Origin: Acidobacteriota bacterium
GTDB taxonomy: Bacteria; Acidobacteriota; Vicinamibacteria; Vicinamibacterales; UBA2999
NCBI GenBank assembly: GCA_021730945.1
Contig: JAKFYH010000015.1
Span: 1 to 45,516 of the forward strand
Direction of reading: 5' to 3'
DNA length: 45,516 bases
The notes under the pieces are model-generated. The model had not been told where the DNA came from. It worked only from the letters and a program-made list of their open reading frames with translations, and ran no database searches. Below, one piece after another: positions 16,220 to 24,856 of the stretch. The number at the start of each line of letters is the position of its first letter. Within the stretch, counting starts at the first letter, position 1. A program made the translations under genes and the position numbers.

Positions 16220-17326
16220 ATGACCATCGACCCCTCCATCGGCCCAGACAAGGCGCGGGAACTCTTCCGCGCCGAACTGGCCGATGTCCGTACCGATGCG
16301 GAGCTGCAGGCGCTGCGCACGCGCTGGGTCGGCCGCAAGGGCAGCTGGGTCTCCGCCTTCATGGAGGCGCTCGCCACCGCGACGCCCGAACAGAAGAAGG
16401 CGTTCGGCCGCGGCGCCAATGAACTGAAGAAGGAAGTGGAAGCGGCGATCGCCGAGCGCGAGGCCGCGCTGGCGGCGACCCGCCGTCCGGCCGACGCCGT
16501 GGACATCACGCTCCCCGGCCGGCCGCCCCGCCTGGGCCACCGCCACCCGCTCAGCCTGATTCGCGACGAAGTCGGCGCCATCTTCACGCGCCTGGGCTAC
16601 CAGGTGCTCGAGGGCCCCGAGATCGAGGACGACTACCACAACTTCGAAGCGCTCAACATGCCGGAGGAACATCCGGCGCGCGACATGCAGGACACGTTCT
16701 ACCTGCAGACGCCGTTGATGCCGGCTGCGCACGCAGCGACGGCTGAAGCCATCGCTCTGCGAACGCCTGCGCTTCGACCTCCACAACCCCTCACGTTGCT
16801 GCGCACGCACACCAGTGCCATGCAGATCCGGCACATGGAGATGAACGCGCCGCCCGTGCGGCTGGTGGCGATCGGTCCCGTGTACCGCAAGGACGCGCTC
16901 GACCTCACGCACACCCCGATGTTCCACCAGGTCGAAGGCCTGGTCGTCGGCAAGGGCGTCACGCTCGCCGACCTCAAGGGCACGCTCGCCGCCATGGCCG
17001 AAGCGCTGTTTGGTCCGGGCACGGGCGTTCGGTTCCGTCCGAGCTTCTTCCCCTACACGGAGCCGAGCGCCGAAGTCGACATTCAGTGCATCAAGTGCAA
17101 GGGCGCCGGCTGCGCCATGTGCAAGCGCACCGGCTGGATCGAGATTCTGGGCAGCGGCATGGTGCACCCGGCCGTGTTCGAGGCGGTGGGCTACGACCCC
17201 AACGAGGTCACCGGCTTTGCCTTCGGCATGGGCGTCGAGCGCGTTGCCCTGCTCAAGTGGGGCGTCGAAGACATCCGCCTGTTCTATGAGAACGACCTGC
17301 GCTTCCTGGAGCAGTTCGGGCTATGA
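16220..17326 (+). CDS. pheS: Phenylalanyl-tRNA synthetase alpha subunit
   Basis: This 368-residue class II catalytic subunit pairs with PheT to charge tRNA-Phe. The N-terminal coiled coil is followed by the core: RLGHRHPLSLIRDE, EIEDDYHNFEALNMP, HPARDMQDTFYL, LRTHTSAMQIRHM, and the C-terminal GFAFGMGVERVALLKWG. A CxxC-like cluster (CIKCKGAGCAMCKRTGW) lies before motif 3. Between DTFYL and LRTHTS is an extra Ala-rich loop encoded by a palindromic repeat (16733-16765). The ATG at 16220 directly follows the 102-base inverted repeat and no ribosome site is visible. The stop overlaps the pheT start. Confidence 0.95.
   Translation: MTIDPSIGPDKARELFRAELADVRTDAELQALRTRWVGRKGSWVSAFMEALATATPEQKKAFGRGANELKKEVEAAIAEREAALAATRRPADAVDITLPGRPPRLGHRHPLSLIRDEVGAIFTRLGYQVLEGPEIEDDYHNFEALNMPEEHPARDMQDTFYLQTPLMPAAHAATAEAIALRTPALRPPQPLTLLRTHTSAMQIRHMEMNAPPVRLVAIGPVYRKDALDLTHTPMFHQVEGLVVGKGVTLADLKGTLAAMAEALFGPGTGVRFRPSFFPYTEPSAEVDIQCIKCKGAGCAMCKRTGWIEILGSGMVHPAVFEAVGYDPNEVTGFAFGMGVERVALLKWGVEDIRLFYENDLRFLEQFGL
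16733..16765 (+). repeat. 33-base repeat inside pheS, half of the pheT element
   Basis: These 33 bases match pheT 17578-17610 at 29 positions. They encode residues 172-182, AATAEAIALRT, in the same frame as AATAKAVALRT of PheT. Confidence 0.85.
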
Positions 17327-19404
17327 AGGTCCTGCTCTCCTGGATTCGCGAGTTCGTGGACGTGCCCGAGTCGCCCGAGGACATCGGCAAGCTGCTGTCG
17401 GTGCGCGGCCTCGCGCTCGAAGGACTCGAGCCGCATGGGGACGACGTGGTGATGGACTTTGACGTCACGGCGAACCGGCCTGACTGCCTGTCGATGATCG
17501 GCATCGCGCGCGAGATCGCGACGGCGTACAACCGGCCCCTTCGTTCGGAGGGCGATGGCTTCAGCCATCGCCACACCGCAGCGACGGCCAAAGCCGTCGC
17601 TCTCCGAACGTCCACGGACGGTCTTCCCATCACGATCGAAGCGCCGGATCTGTGCCCGCGGTACGCCGGCGCCGTGGCCGACGTGACCGTGGGCCCGTCG
17701 CCGCAATGGCTGCAAGATCGCCTCACGGCCTGCGGCATCCGCTCGATCAGCAACGTCGTCGACATCACCAACTACGTGCTGCTGGAACTGGGCCAGCCGA
17801 TGCACGCGTTCGACCTGGCCAAGCTGGGTGGCGGCGCCATCGTCGTGCGTCGCGCCAAGCCGGGCGAATCGATCAAGACGCTGGACGGCAAACTGCGATC
17901 ACTCTCGCCGGGCATGCTGGTGATTGCTGACGCCGCCCGCGCCCAGGCCATCGGCGGCGTGATGGGCGGTGCCGACTCGGAAGTGACGGCGGCAACCACG
18001 CGGATCGTCTTCGAAGCGGCATATTTCAATCCGTCGTCGGTCAGGGCGACCAGCAAGGCCCTGGGCCTGAAGACCGATGCCTCGACGCGCTTCGAGCGCG
18101 GCATGGACCTTACGGCGCCGGCGCGCGCCATGGCCCGCGCCTGCGCGCTGCTGGAACAGATCGGCGCCGGCAAGGCAACGGGCACCATCGTTGACGTCTT
18201 CCCGCAACCGCCCACGCCGCGGCCGGTCGGACTGGAGCGGGCGAGTATCAGCGGCCTGCTGGGCATGGAGGTGCCCGATGCCGGCGTGGAGCGCATTCTC
18301 AGGTCGCTTGGGTTTGACGTGAAGTCCGCCTCCGCCAAGGCTACGGCGGGACACGCCGGCTGGAGCATCACAGCGCCGGCGTGGCGGGTTGACATCAAGC
18401 GGCCGGTGGATCTGATCGAGGAAGTCGGACGCCATCACGGCTTCGAGCACTTGCCGTCCACGTTTCCCGGTGTCCAGCAGGCGCCCGCCGCCTCGGACCC
18501 GCGCATCGTCCGCGACCGCCGCGTCCGCACGGCGTTACTGGGCATGGGTTTTTCCGAGGCCATCACCTTCGCCTTCATCGAGGCCACGGCAGCGGAGCCG
18601 TTCCTGGCCGGACTCGATCCGATCGCGCTGGCCAACCCGCTCTCGGAAAAGTTCGCCGTCATGCGGCCCAGCCTGCTGCCGGGCCTGATCGATGCGGTCA
18701 GCCACAACCGTCGCCACGGCCGGCGCGACGTGCAACTGCTGGAAATTGGCACCCGTTTCTCGCCGCGCGGCGAAACCCGCGGCGCCGCCTTCGCCTGGAC
18801 CGGGCTGGCGACGGCCGACCACTGGAGCGGCGCGCGCCGCGAGGTGGACTTCTTTGACCTCAAGGGTGTGATCGAACAACTCGCGGCCGTAAGCCTGGTC
18901 GCGGTGACCTTTGCCGACGCCGACCAAGCCTACCTGGTCAAGGGGCGCTCGGCGAAGATCGCAGTCGGCGGCACCACGGTGGGTGTCTTCGGCCTGCTCG
19001 ACGGGGCGGTCGCCGCTCGGCGAGACCTGCCGCCGGGCGACGCGGTCTACATCGCTGAGATCAACCTCGACGCGCTCACTGCCGCCGCCTCACTCGAGAC
19101 TCTCAGGGCGGCGCCGCTGCCGCGCTACCCCTGGGTCGTGCGCGACATCTCGATCCTGGTGGACGATACCTTGTCTGCCGGGGCGGTTCGTGGCACCATT
19201 CGTTCGGCTGCGCCTGGGTTTCTGATCGATGTTCGCGAGTTCGATCGTTACCAGGGCAAGGGCATTCCCGACGGCAAGGTCAGCTTGTCGTTCCGCCTGA
19301 CCTTCCAGTCGTTTGAGCGCACGCTCACCGACGAGGAGGTGCAGGCGGGCATGCAGCACATCATCGACGCGCTGACGCGCGACTTACAGGCAATGCAGAG
19401 GTAA
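17323..19404 (+). CDS. pheT: Phenylalanyl-tRNA synthetase beta subunit, lacking the OB-fold domain
   Basis: This 693-residue subunit carries the B3/B4 editing domain (LPITIEAPDLCPRYAG, VVDITNYVLLELGQPMHAFD), the B5 domain, the inactive catalytic-like domain (DFFDLKGVIEQL) and the C-terminal anticodon-binding FDX-ACB fold (RYPWVVRDISILVDD). E. coli PheT has about 795 residues. Here the EMAP/OB tRNA-binding domain (B2) is gone: the text runs from LALEGLEPHGDD straight to MDFDVTANRPDCLS. Two inserted stretches, residues 74-96 and about 334-344, are encoded by palindromic repeats. It begins in an ATGA overlap with pheS. Confidence 0.95.
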   Translation: MKVLLSWIREFVDVPESPEDIGKLLSVRGLALEGLEPHGDDVVMDFDVTANRPDCLSMIGIAREIATAYNRPLRSEGDGFSHRHTAATAKAVALRTSTDGLPITIEAPDLCPRYAGAVADVTVGPSPQWLQDRLTACGIRSISNVVDITNYVLLELGQPMHAFDLAKLGGGAIVVRRAKPGESIKTLDGKLRSLSPGMLVIADAARAQAIGGVMGGADSEVTAATTRIVFEAAYFNPSSVRATSKALGLKTDASTRFERGMDLTAPARAMARACALLEQIGAGKATGTIVDVFPQPPTPRPVGLERASISGLLGMEVPDAGVERILRSLGFDVKSASAKATAGHAGWSITAPAWRVDIKRPVDLIEEVGRHHGFEHLPSTFPGVQQAPAASDPRIVRDRRVRTALLGMGFSEAITFAFIEATAAEPFLAGLDPIALANPLSEKFAVMRPSLLPGLIDAVSHNRRHGRRDVQLLEIGTRFSPRGETRGAAFAWTGLATADHWSGARREVDFFDLKGVIEQLAAVSLVAVTFADADQAYLVKGRSAKIAVGGTTVGVFGLLDGAVAARRDLPPGDAVYIAEINLDALTAAASLETLRAAPLPRYPWVVRDISILVDDTLSAGAVRGTIRSAAPGFLIDVREFDRYQGKGIPDGKVSLSFRLTFQSFERTLTDEEVQAGMQHIIDALTRDLQAMQR
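17542..17610. repeat. 69-base palindromic element inside pheT, read as 23 codons
   Basis: The element starts CGTTCGGAG and ends CTCCGAACG, so its ends are inverted repeats. Two inner hairpins, GGCGATGGCTTCAGCCATCGCC and GCGACGG..CCGTCGC, are also palindromic. It encodes residues 74-96 exactly in phase, between the AYNRPL and TDGLPIT segments that abut in other PheT proteins. Confidence 0.9.
18324..18352. repeat. GTCCGCC..GGCGGGAC repeat inside pheT
   Basis: GTCCGCCTCCGCC is followed by AAGGCTAC and GGCGGGAC, giving a palindrome related to the one before thrS at 12666. It encodes a SASAKATAGHAG stretch not expected in PheT. Confidence 0.7.
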
Positions 19405-19407
19405 CGG

Positions 19408-19683
19408 ATGGCGACCAAGACGACGACCCCGGGGCTGGAATCGATCGACCGGCTCGAAGAGAAGATCAAGCTGCTCGTGAACACGATCGTCCGTATCAAG
19501 GGCGAGCAGACCCGGGTGACCGATGACAACGCCAGGCTGAAGGGCGAAGTCGAGGCCCTGAAGGCGCGGATTGCCTCCGCTGAGAGCGCCGGCGCCGAGG
19601 TCACGACCCTGCGCGAGGAACGCGACCTGATCAAGAGCCGCGTCACCGAAATGCTGCAGCAGTTGGACGGCCTCAACCTCTGA
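19408..19683 (+). CDS. Small coiled-coil protein, ZapB-like
   Basis: This 91-residue protein is almost entirely a coiled coil, with heptad-like Leu/Ile/Val spacing from residue 10 to 85. It has no membrane segment. It lies 3 bases before zapA and 3 bases after pheT. Small coiled-coil proteins of this size next to zapA are often annotated as ZapB, which links ZapA to the Z-ring, but sequence similarity of coiled coils is weak evidence. I call it ZapB-like on position and shape. Confidence 0.8.
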   Translation: MATKTTTPGLESIDRLEEKIKLLVNTIVRIKGEQTRVTDDNARLKGEVEALKARIASAESAGAEVTTLREERDLIKSRVTEMLQQLDGLNL

Positions 19684-19685
19684 GC

Positions 19686-19982
19686 ATGGCGGACTCACCG
19701 GTCGTTCACGTGGAAGTCTACGGGCAGAAATACCCGATTCGGACCAACCTCGACCCCCGCTATGTCGAGCAATTGGCGACCTTTGTCGAGTCGCGCATGG
19801 AACTGGCGGCCAAGACCTCGCCCTCGAGCGATGCAGTTGGCCTGGCCGTCCTGGCGGCCCTCAACATCACGGATGAGTTCTTTCGGACCCGGTCGTCGCT
19901 GACCGACAACTCCGGCACCCTCACGGCGCGGGCGGAGGCGCTGGAAAAGATGGTGGATCAGGCGCTCGCCCTTGCCGAGTAA
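19686..19982 (+). CDS. zapA: Cell division protein ZapA
   Basis: This 98-residue protein promotes FtsZ filament bundling at the septum. It begins with the ZapA pattern VHVEVYGQKYPIRTNLDPRYVEQLA and has VAVLAALNITDE-like central text (here GLAVLAALNITDEFF) before a C-terminal coiled coil. It lies directly after the coiled-coil gene and about 105 bases before 6S RNA, as in many other bacteria. Confidence 0.92.
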   Translation: MADSPVVHVEVYGQKYPIRTNLDPRYVEQLATFVESRMELAAKTSPSSDAVGLAVLAALNITDEFFRTRSSLTDNSGTLTARAEALEKMVDQALALAE

Positions 19983-20053
19983 TAGTTCTTGCCTTTTCGT
20001 TTCTCTGCGCGTTTTCGCTCCCACCTGCTTTCGCCGTATTTTCGCCAACTTGC

Positions 20054-20082
20054 TTGACCCCGGCCGCCGGGAAGCCTAAGAT
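20054..20082 (+). promoter_or_regulatory. Promoter of 6S RNA
   Basis: TTGACC (20054-20059), a 17-base spacer and TAAGAT (20077-20082) form a sigma-70-type promoter. Transcription would begin near 20088, matching the 5' end predicted from the RNA fold. Confidence 0.6.
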
Positions 20083-20087
20083 CGAAA

Positions 20088-20268
20088 CTCCTGCTTTGCC
20101 CGTGATGGTTCGGGGGCTTGTCTGAGCCGATGTTTTTAACCAAGCGAGTTGCGAAGCCATGTGGTGTGCATGCCTCCGCGGAGAGGAAGCCTAAAACGTG
20201 GTTACTACAGCGACTCCACCTGCTAAGCAGGTTCAGCAATCCTCCCCACACGGCAAAGCGGGTTTTCG
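20088..20268 (+). ncRNA. ssrS: 6S RNA
   Basis: 6S RNA binds housekeeping RNA polymerase and mimics an open promoter. The sequence CTGAGCCGAT at 20122-20131 matches the E. coli 6S text, as does GAAGCCTAAAAC near 20188 (GAAGCCTTAAAAC in E. coli). The ends can pair: TGCTTTGCC..CGTG at the left with CACACGGCAAAGCGGG at the right, leaving a large central bubble. The start is placed by the promoter and by the E. coli spacing; both ends are approximate by a few bases. The position directly after zapA is the classic location of ssrS. The next gene is thiL rather than a folate cyclo-ligase. Confidence 0.93.
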
Positions 20269-20278
20269 ATGTACCAGC

Positions 20279-20301
20279 AGGGGCCTCCGTTGTCGGCCCC
20301 T
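20279..20301 (+). terminator. Hairpin after 6S RNA
   Basis: AGGGGCC (20279-20285) pairs with GGCCCCT (20295-20301) around a nine-base loop just downstream of 6S RNA. It lacks a clear T run, so termination strength is unclear. Confidence 0.5.
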
Positions 20302-20337
20302 CTGGAGCGTGAAGCGTAGCCTGGTCCCGGATCAGCT

Positions 20338-21339
20338 TTGACCGTTTCAGACCTGGGCGAGCACGCCCTTCTAGCACGTCTGCTGGCGCGGCTTCCCCGC
20401 CCATCGGCCCAAGTGCTGGTCGGGCCGGGTGACGACGCGGCGGTGCTGGCGCCGGTCAGGAACGAACGCCTGGTGGTGACCACCGACGCCGTCGTCGAAG
20501 GGGTGCATTTTTCCCGGGCGTCCTTCGCGCCGGCCGACATTGGCCACAAGGCGCTGGCGGTCAACCTGAGCGATCTGGCCGCCATGGCGGCCACGCCCCA
20601 ATGGGCGTTACTGTCGCTGCAACTGCCGGCCGATTGGCCAGTGGCCGCAGTCGAAGAAATCGTGGACGGCGTGACCGCTCTGGCGGTCCGGTTTGGCGTG
20701 TCGGTGGTCGGCGGCAACATCACGCGAACCCCTGGCCCCCTGGCGGTGGATATCACCCTGGGCGGAACGGTGGCATCGCGGCGATGGCTGACCCGAAGCG
20801 GCGCCGTCGCGGGCGACGAGATCTGGGTGAGCGGCACCCTGGGCGGCGCGAAGGCAGGCCTGGAAATGATGACGGCTCCCGGCTCCCCGAGCCCGGATCC
20901 CGTCTGTGCAGCGAGGCAGCGAAGACCCGAGCCGCGGGTCAGGCTCGGCGTGGCCATGGGCCGGGCGCGGGCGGCACGGGCGGCGATGGATTTGAGCGAT
21001 GGCCTGGCCGATGCGGTGCGGCAAGTGGCCCAGGCCAGCGGATGCGGCGCCCGGCTTGATGCCTCGGCGCTGCCGATTGAGCCGGACGCGCAGTCGTGGT
21101 GGCAGGCACAGGGTGTGGATCCGGTGACCGCCGCGATCGTGGGCGGCGAGGATTACGAGTTGCTGTTTGCCGTGCCCAAGCGAGGCGGCGGGCGGCTGCG
21201 AAACGCCCGGCGGCACGTGGCCGACCCGGCGCTCACGCGAATCGGGGTTTTCGTCAAGGACCCTGGCGTGCTGGTGGTGGATCGGGGCGGTCGTGAAGAC
21301 GCCCTGCCGGCGGGATACGAACATTTTGAGAATCGCTGA
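20338..21339 (+). CDS. thiL: Thiamine-monophosphate kinase
   Basis: This 333-residue enzyme makes thiamine diphosphate from thiamine monophosphate and ATP. Family motifs are LVGPGDDAAVL, VVTTDAVVEGVHFS, IGHKALAVNLSDLAAMAATP, SVVGGNITRTPGPLAVDITLGG, AMDLSDGL and IVGGEDYELLFAVP. The best start in frame is TTG at 20338; the protein alignment needs residues from DLGEHALLARL onward, so an internal ATG would be too late. It lies shortly after 6S RNA and overlaps the 3D-domain gene by 14 bases. Confidence 0.93.
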   Translation: MTVSDLGEHALLARLLARLPRPSAQVLVGPGDDAAVLAPVRNERLVVTTDAVVEGVHFSRASFAPADIGHKALAVNLSDLAAMAATPQWALLSLQLPADWPVAAVEEIVDGVTALAVRFGVSVVGGNITRTPGPLAVDITLGGTVASRRWLTRSGAVAGDEIWVSGTLGGAKAGLEMMTAPGSPSPDPVCAARQRRPEPRVRLGVAMGRARAARAAMDLSDGLADAVRQVAQASGCGARLDASALPIEPDAQSWWQAQGVDPVTAAIVGGEDYELLFAVPKRGGGRLRNARRHVADPALTRIGVFVKDPGVLVVDRGGREDALPAGYEHFENR

Positions 21340-21910
21340 ATCGAACTGGCGCAAGGCAATCGCGACCATTGGGGTCGTGGCGGCCTTCGTGTCTCTCTAC
21401 CAGACCACGACGCGCGACTCGCGGACCTCGGCCGACGAGTCCTCCCTGGTCGAAGCGACCGTGCTGCCGCAGGCCGGATCGCGCCTGCAGTTCACCGCCA
21501 CGGCGTACTGCAAGGGTGAAACGACCGCCTCTGGCGTCGGCGTGCGAACCGGCGTGGCCGCGGCTGACCCGGCCCTGCTCCCGGTCGGAAGCGTGGTGCG
21601 GCTGGAAACGCCCAATCCACGTTACAGCGGCGTCTGGACAGTGATGGATACCGGACCGGCCGTTCGCGGCCGCACGGTCGACTTGTATCTGTGGAGCTGC
21701 AAGGAAGCGCTGGTGTTTGGCCGCCGCCCCATTCATCTGACGGTGCTTCGGCTCGGCTGGAATCCGCAGAACAGCATTCCCGGGATGGTGGATTCGCTGT
21801 TCCGCAAGCGCGAGGCCGATTCGAAGCATCCGGCGGCCCCTGTGACCGCGCCCGCCCCCTCTACGTCGACGACGACCGTGCCGTCGACTGACGGCCTCGG
21901 ACAGCACTAG
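21326..21910 (+). CDS. 3D-domain (double-psi beta-barrel) murein-acting protein
   Basis: This 194-residue protein has one N-terminal hydrophobic segment (about residues 10-25) and a 3D domain from about residue 48 to 140. The domain shows FTATAYCKGETTASG, AAADPALLPVGSVV, VMDTGPAVRG and TVDLYLWSCKEALVFG, which carry the three conserved aspartates that give the family its name. The domain occurs in MltA and in resuscitation-promoting-type enzymes, so a role in cleaving or remodelling peptidoglycan is likely. The tail is Pro/Thr/Ser-rich. TTG 21326 is the plausible start; the frame is open further upstream inside thiL, but that would give a longer non-homologous head. Confidence 0.82.
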   Translation: MRIAESNWRKAIATIGVVAAFVSLYQTTTRDSRTSADESSLVEATVLPQAGSRLQFTATAYCKGETTASGVGVRTGVAAADPALLPVGSVVRLETPNPRYSGVWTVMDTGPAVRGRTVDLYLWSCKEALVFGRRPIHLTVLRLGWNPQNSIPGMVDSLFRKREADSKHPAAPVTAPAPSTSTTTVPSTDGLGQH

Positions 21911-21940
21911 CCCGGATTCGGTCTTCGGGACTCGCCAACG

Positions 21941-21956
21941 TCGGGCATATGCCCGA
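21941..21956. terminator. Perfect 16-base palindrome between the 3D gene and cstA
   Basis: TCGGGCATATGCCCGA is followed by TTAAATTACAAT. It may be a weak terminator of the thiL operon or an operator for cstA. Confidence 0.45.
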
Positions 21957-22014
21957 TTAAATTACAATCTCTGACGCGCCGTGCCAGCGGCCATGCTGAT
22001 ATTATCCGTCCCCT

Positions 22015-23853
<1,839 letters not shown>

Positions 23854-23870
23854 ACCGAAGGAATCAGGGG

Positions 23871-23894
23871 TGGGGCGCTGACGGCGGCGCCCCA
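23871..23894 (+). terminator. Hairpin after cstA
   Basis: TGGGGCGC (23871-23878) pairs with GCGCCCCA (23887-23894) 18 bases after the cstA stop. No strong T run follows. Confidence 0.55.
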
Positions 23895-24017
23895 ACCTGC
23901 TATCATCGGTAGCGTCTGCTCTCCCAAGCGGATGCTTGTCGTCCTCCCCCAGGGCGAGCCCGTCTCGGCGGGAACTGTAGTTACACGTCCATGCACCACT
24001 TCCGGATTGGGATCGCC

Positions 24018-24848
24018 ATGCGAATGTCTGTCTGCCGTGCGTTTATCGTGATGGGCCTGGGAATGCTCGGACTGTGTGGAGCGGCGGCTGACGCCGCCGC
24101 CCAGTACCGTCCGCCGTCCTCCGCCGTCGTCGGGGAGAATTACCACATCGAGGCCTCGTACGGGTGGTGGGATGCTCAGCCCTCGCTGATCGTCAACTCC
24201 GAGTCGCTGGCCATCCTCGGCACCGACGTCGACCTGATCGCGGACCTGGGCATCATGAAGAAGCGGCTGGGCAAGCTCGACCTGGTCCTGCGGCCGGCCA
24301 AGAAGCATCGGTTCCGCTTCCAGCGCCTGCCGATTCATTACGAGGCCGACGACACCGTGAAGCGCTCGTTCATCTTCAACGGACAGAGCTTCAACGTCGG
24401 CCTGCCGGTGCAGACGACGGCCAACTTCGACACCTACCGGATTGGCTACGAGTACGACTTCCTGTATTTCGCGAAGGGCTTCGTCGGCGCGATGCTCGAC
24501 GTCAAGTACACCAACGTGAACGTCGAGCTGCGCAGCCCGATCGGGTCGGAGTTCACCAAGGCGTTCGCGCCGATTCCCACGCTGGGCTTCATTGCCCGCG
24601 GCTACCCGATTCCGAGCCTGGCGCTGACCAGCGAAGTGTCCTTCTTCCGCGTGCCCGACAGCCTGGCCGAGCAGTTGAAGGGCGACGGCAGCTATACCGA
24701 CTTCGACGTCAACGCGACCTACAACTTCAACCGCTACATCGGCGCGCAGATGGGCTATCGGCGGGTGAACATTTTCTACGACGTCGACCTCGACAGCGGA
24801 ACCTTGAAGTTCACCGGGCTCTACTTCGGCGGCGTCCTCCGCTACTAG
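24018..24848 (+). CDS. Predicted outer-membrane beta-barrel protein of unknown function
   Basis: This exported protein of 276 residues has a signal peptide ending at about ADAAAQ (residue 28). The rest shows alternating hydrophobic and polar residues with many Tyr/Phe, Gly-Tyr turns and an end in RY after a run of aromatic beta-strand-like text, consistent with a small barrel whose C-terminus is an aromatic residue. I cannot assign a family. ATG 24018 was chosen over ATG 23991 because it follows GGGA and gives a normal signal peptide; the longer form adds nine residues. It stands alone between cstA and a convergent membrane-protein gene. Confidence 0.75.
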   Translation: MRMSVCRAFIVMGLGMLGLCGAAADAAAQYRPPSSAVVGENYHIEASYGWWDAQPSLIVNSESLAILGTDVDLIADLGIMKKRLGKLDLVLRPAKKHRFRFQRLPIHYEADDTVKRSFIFNGQSFNVGLPVQTTANFDTYRIGYEYDFLYFAKGFVGAMLDVKYTNVNVELRSPIGSEFTKAFAPIPTLGFIARGYPIPSLALTSEVSFFRVPDSLAEQLKGDGSYTDFDVNATYNFNRYIGAQMGYRRVNIFYDVDLDSGTLKFTGLYFGGVLRY

Positions 24849-24856
24849 GGCGCGCG

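Noticed and set aside
20870-20940. Repeat insertion inside thiL
   Set aside because: The stretch looks low-complexity, but the equivalent region of E. coli ThiL has a similar length, so no insertion is needed.
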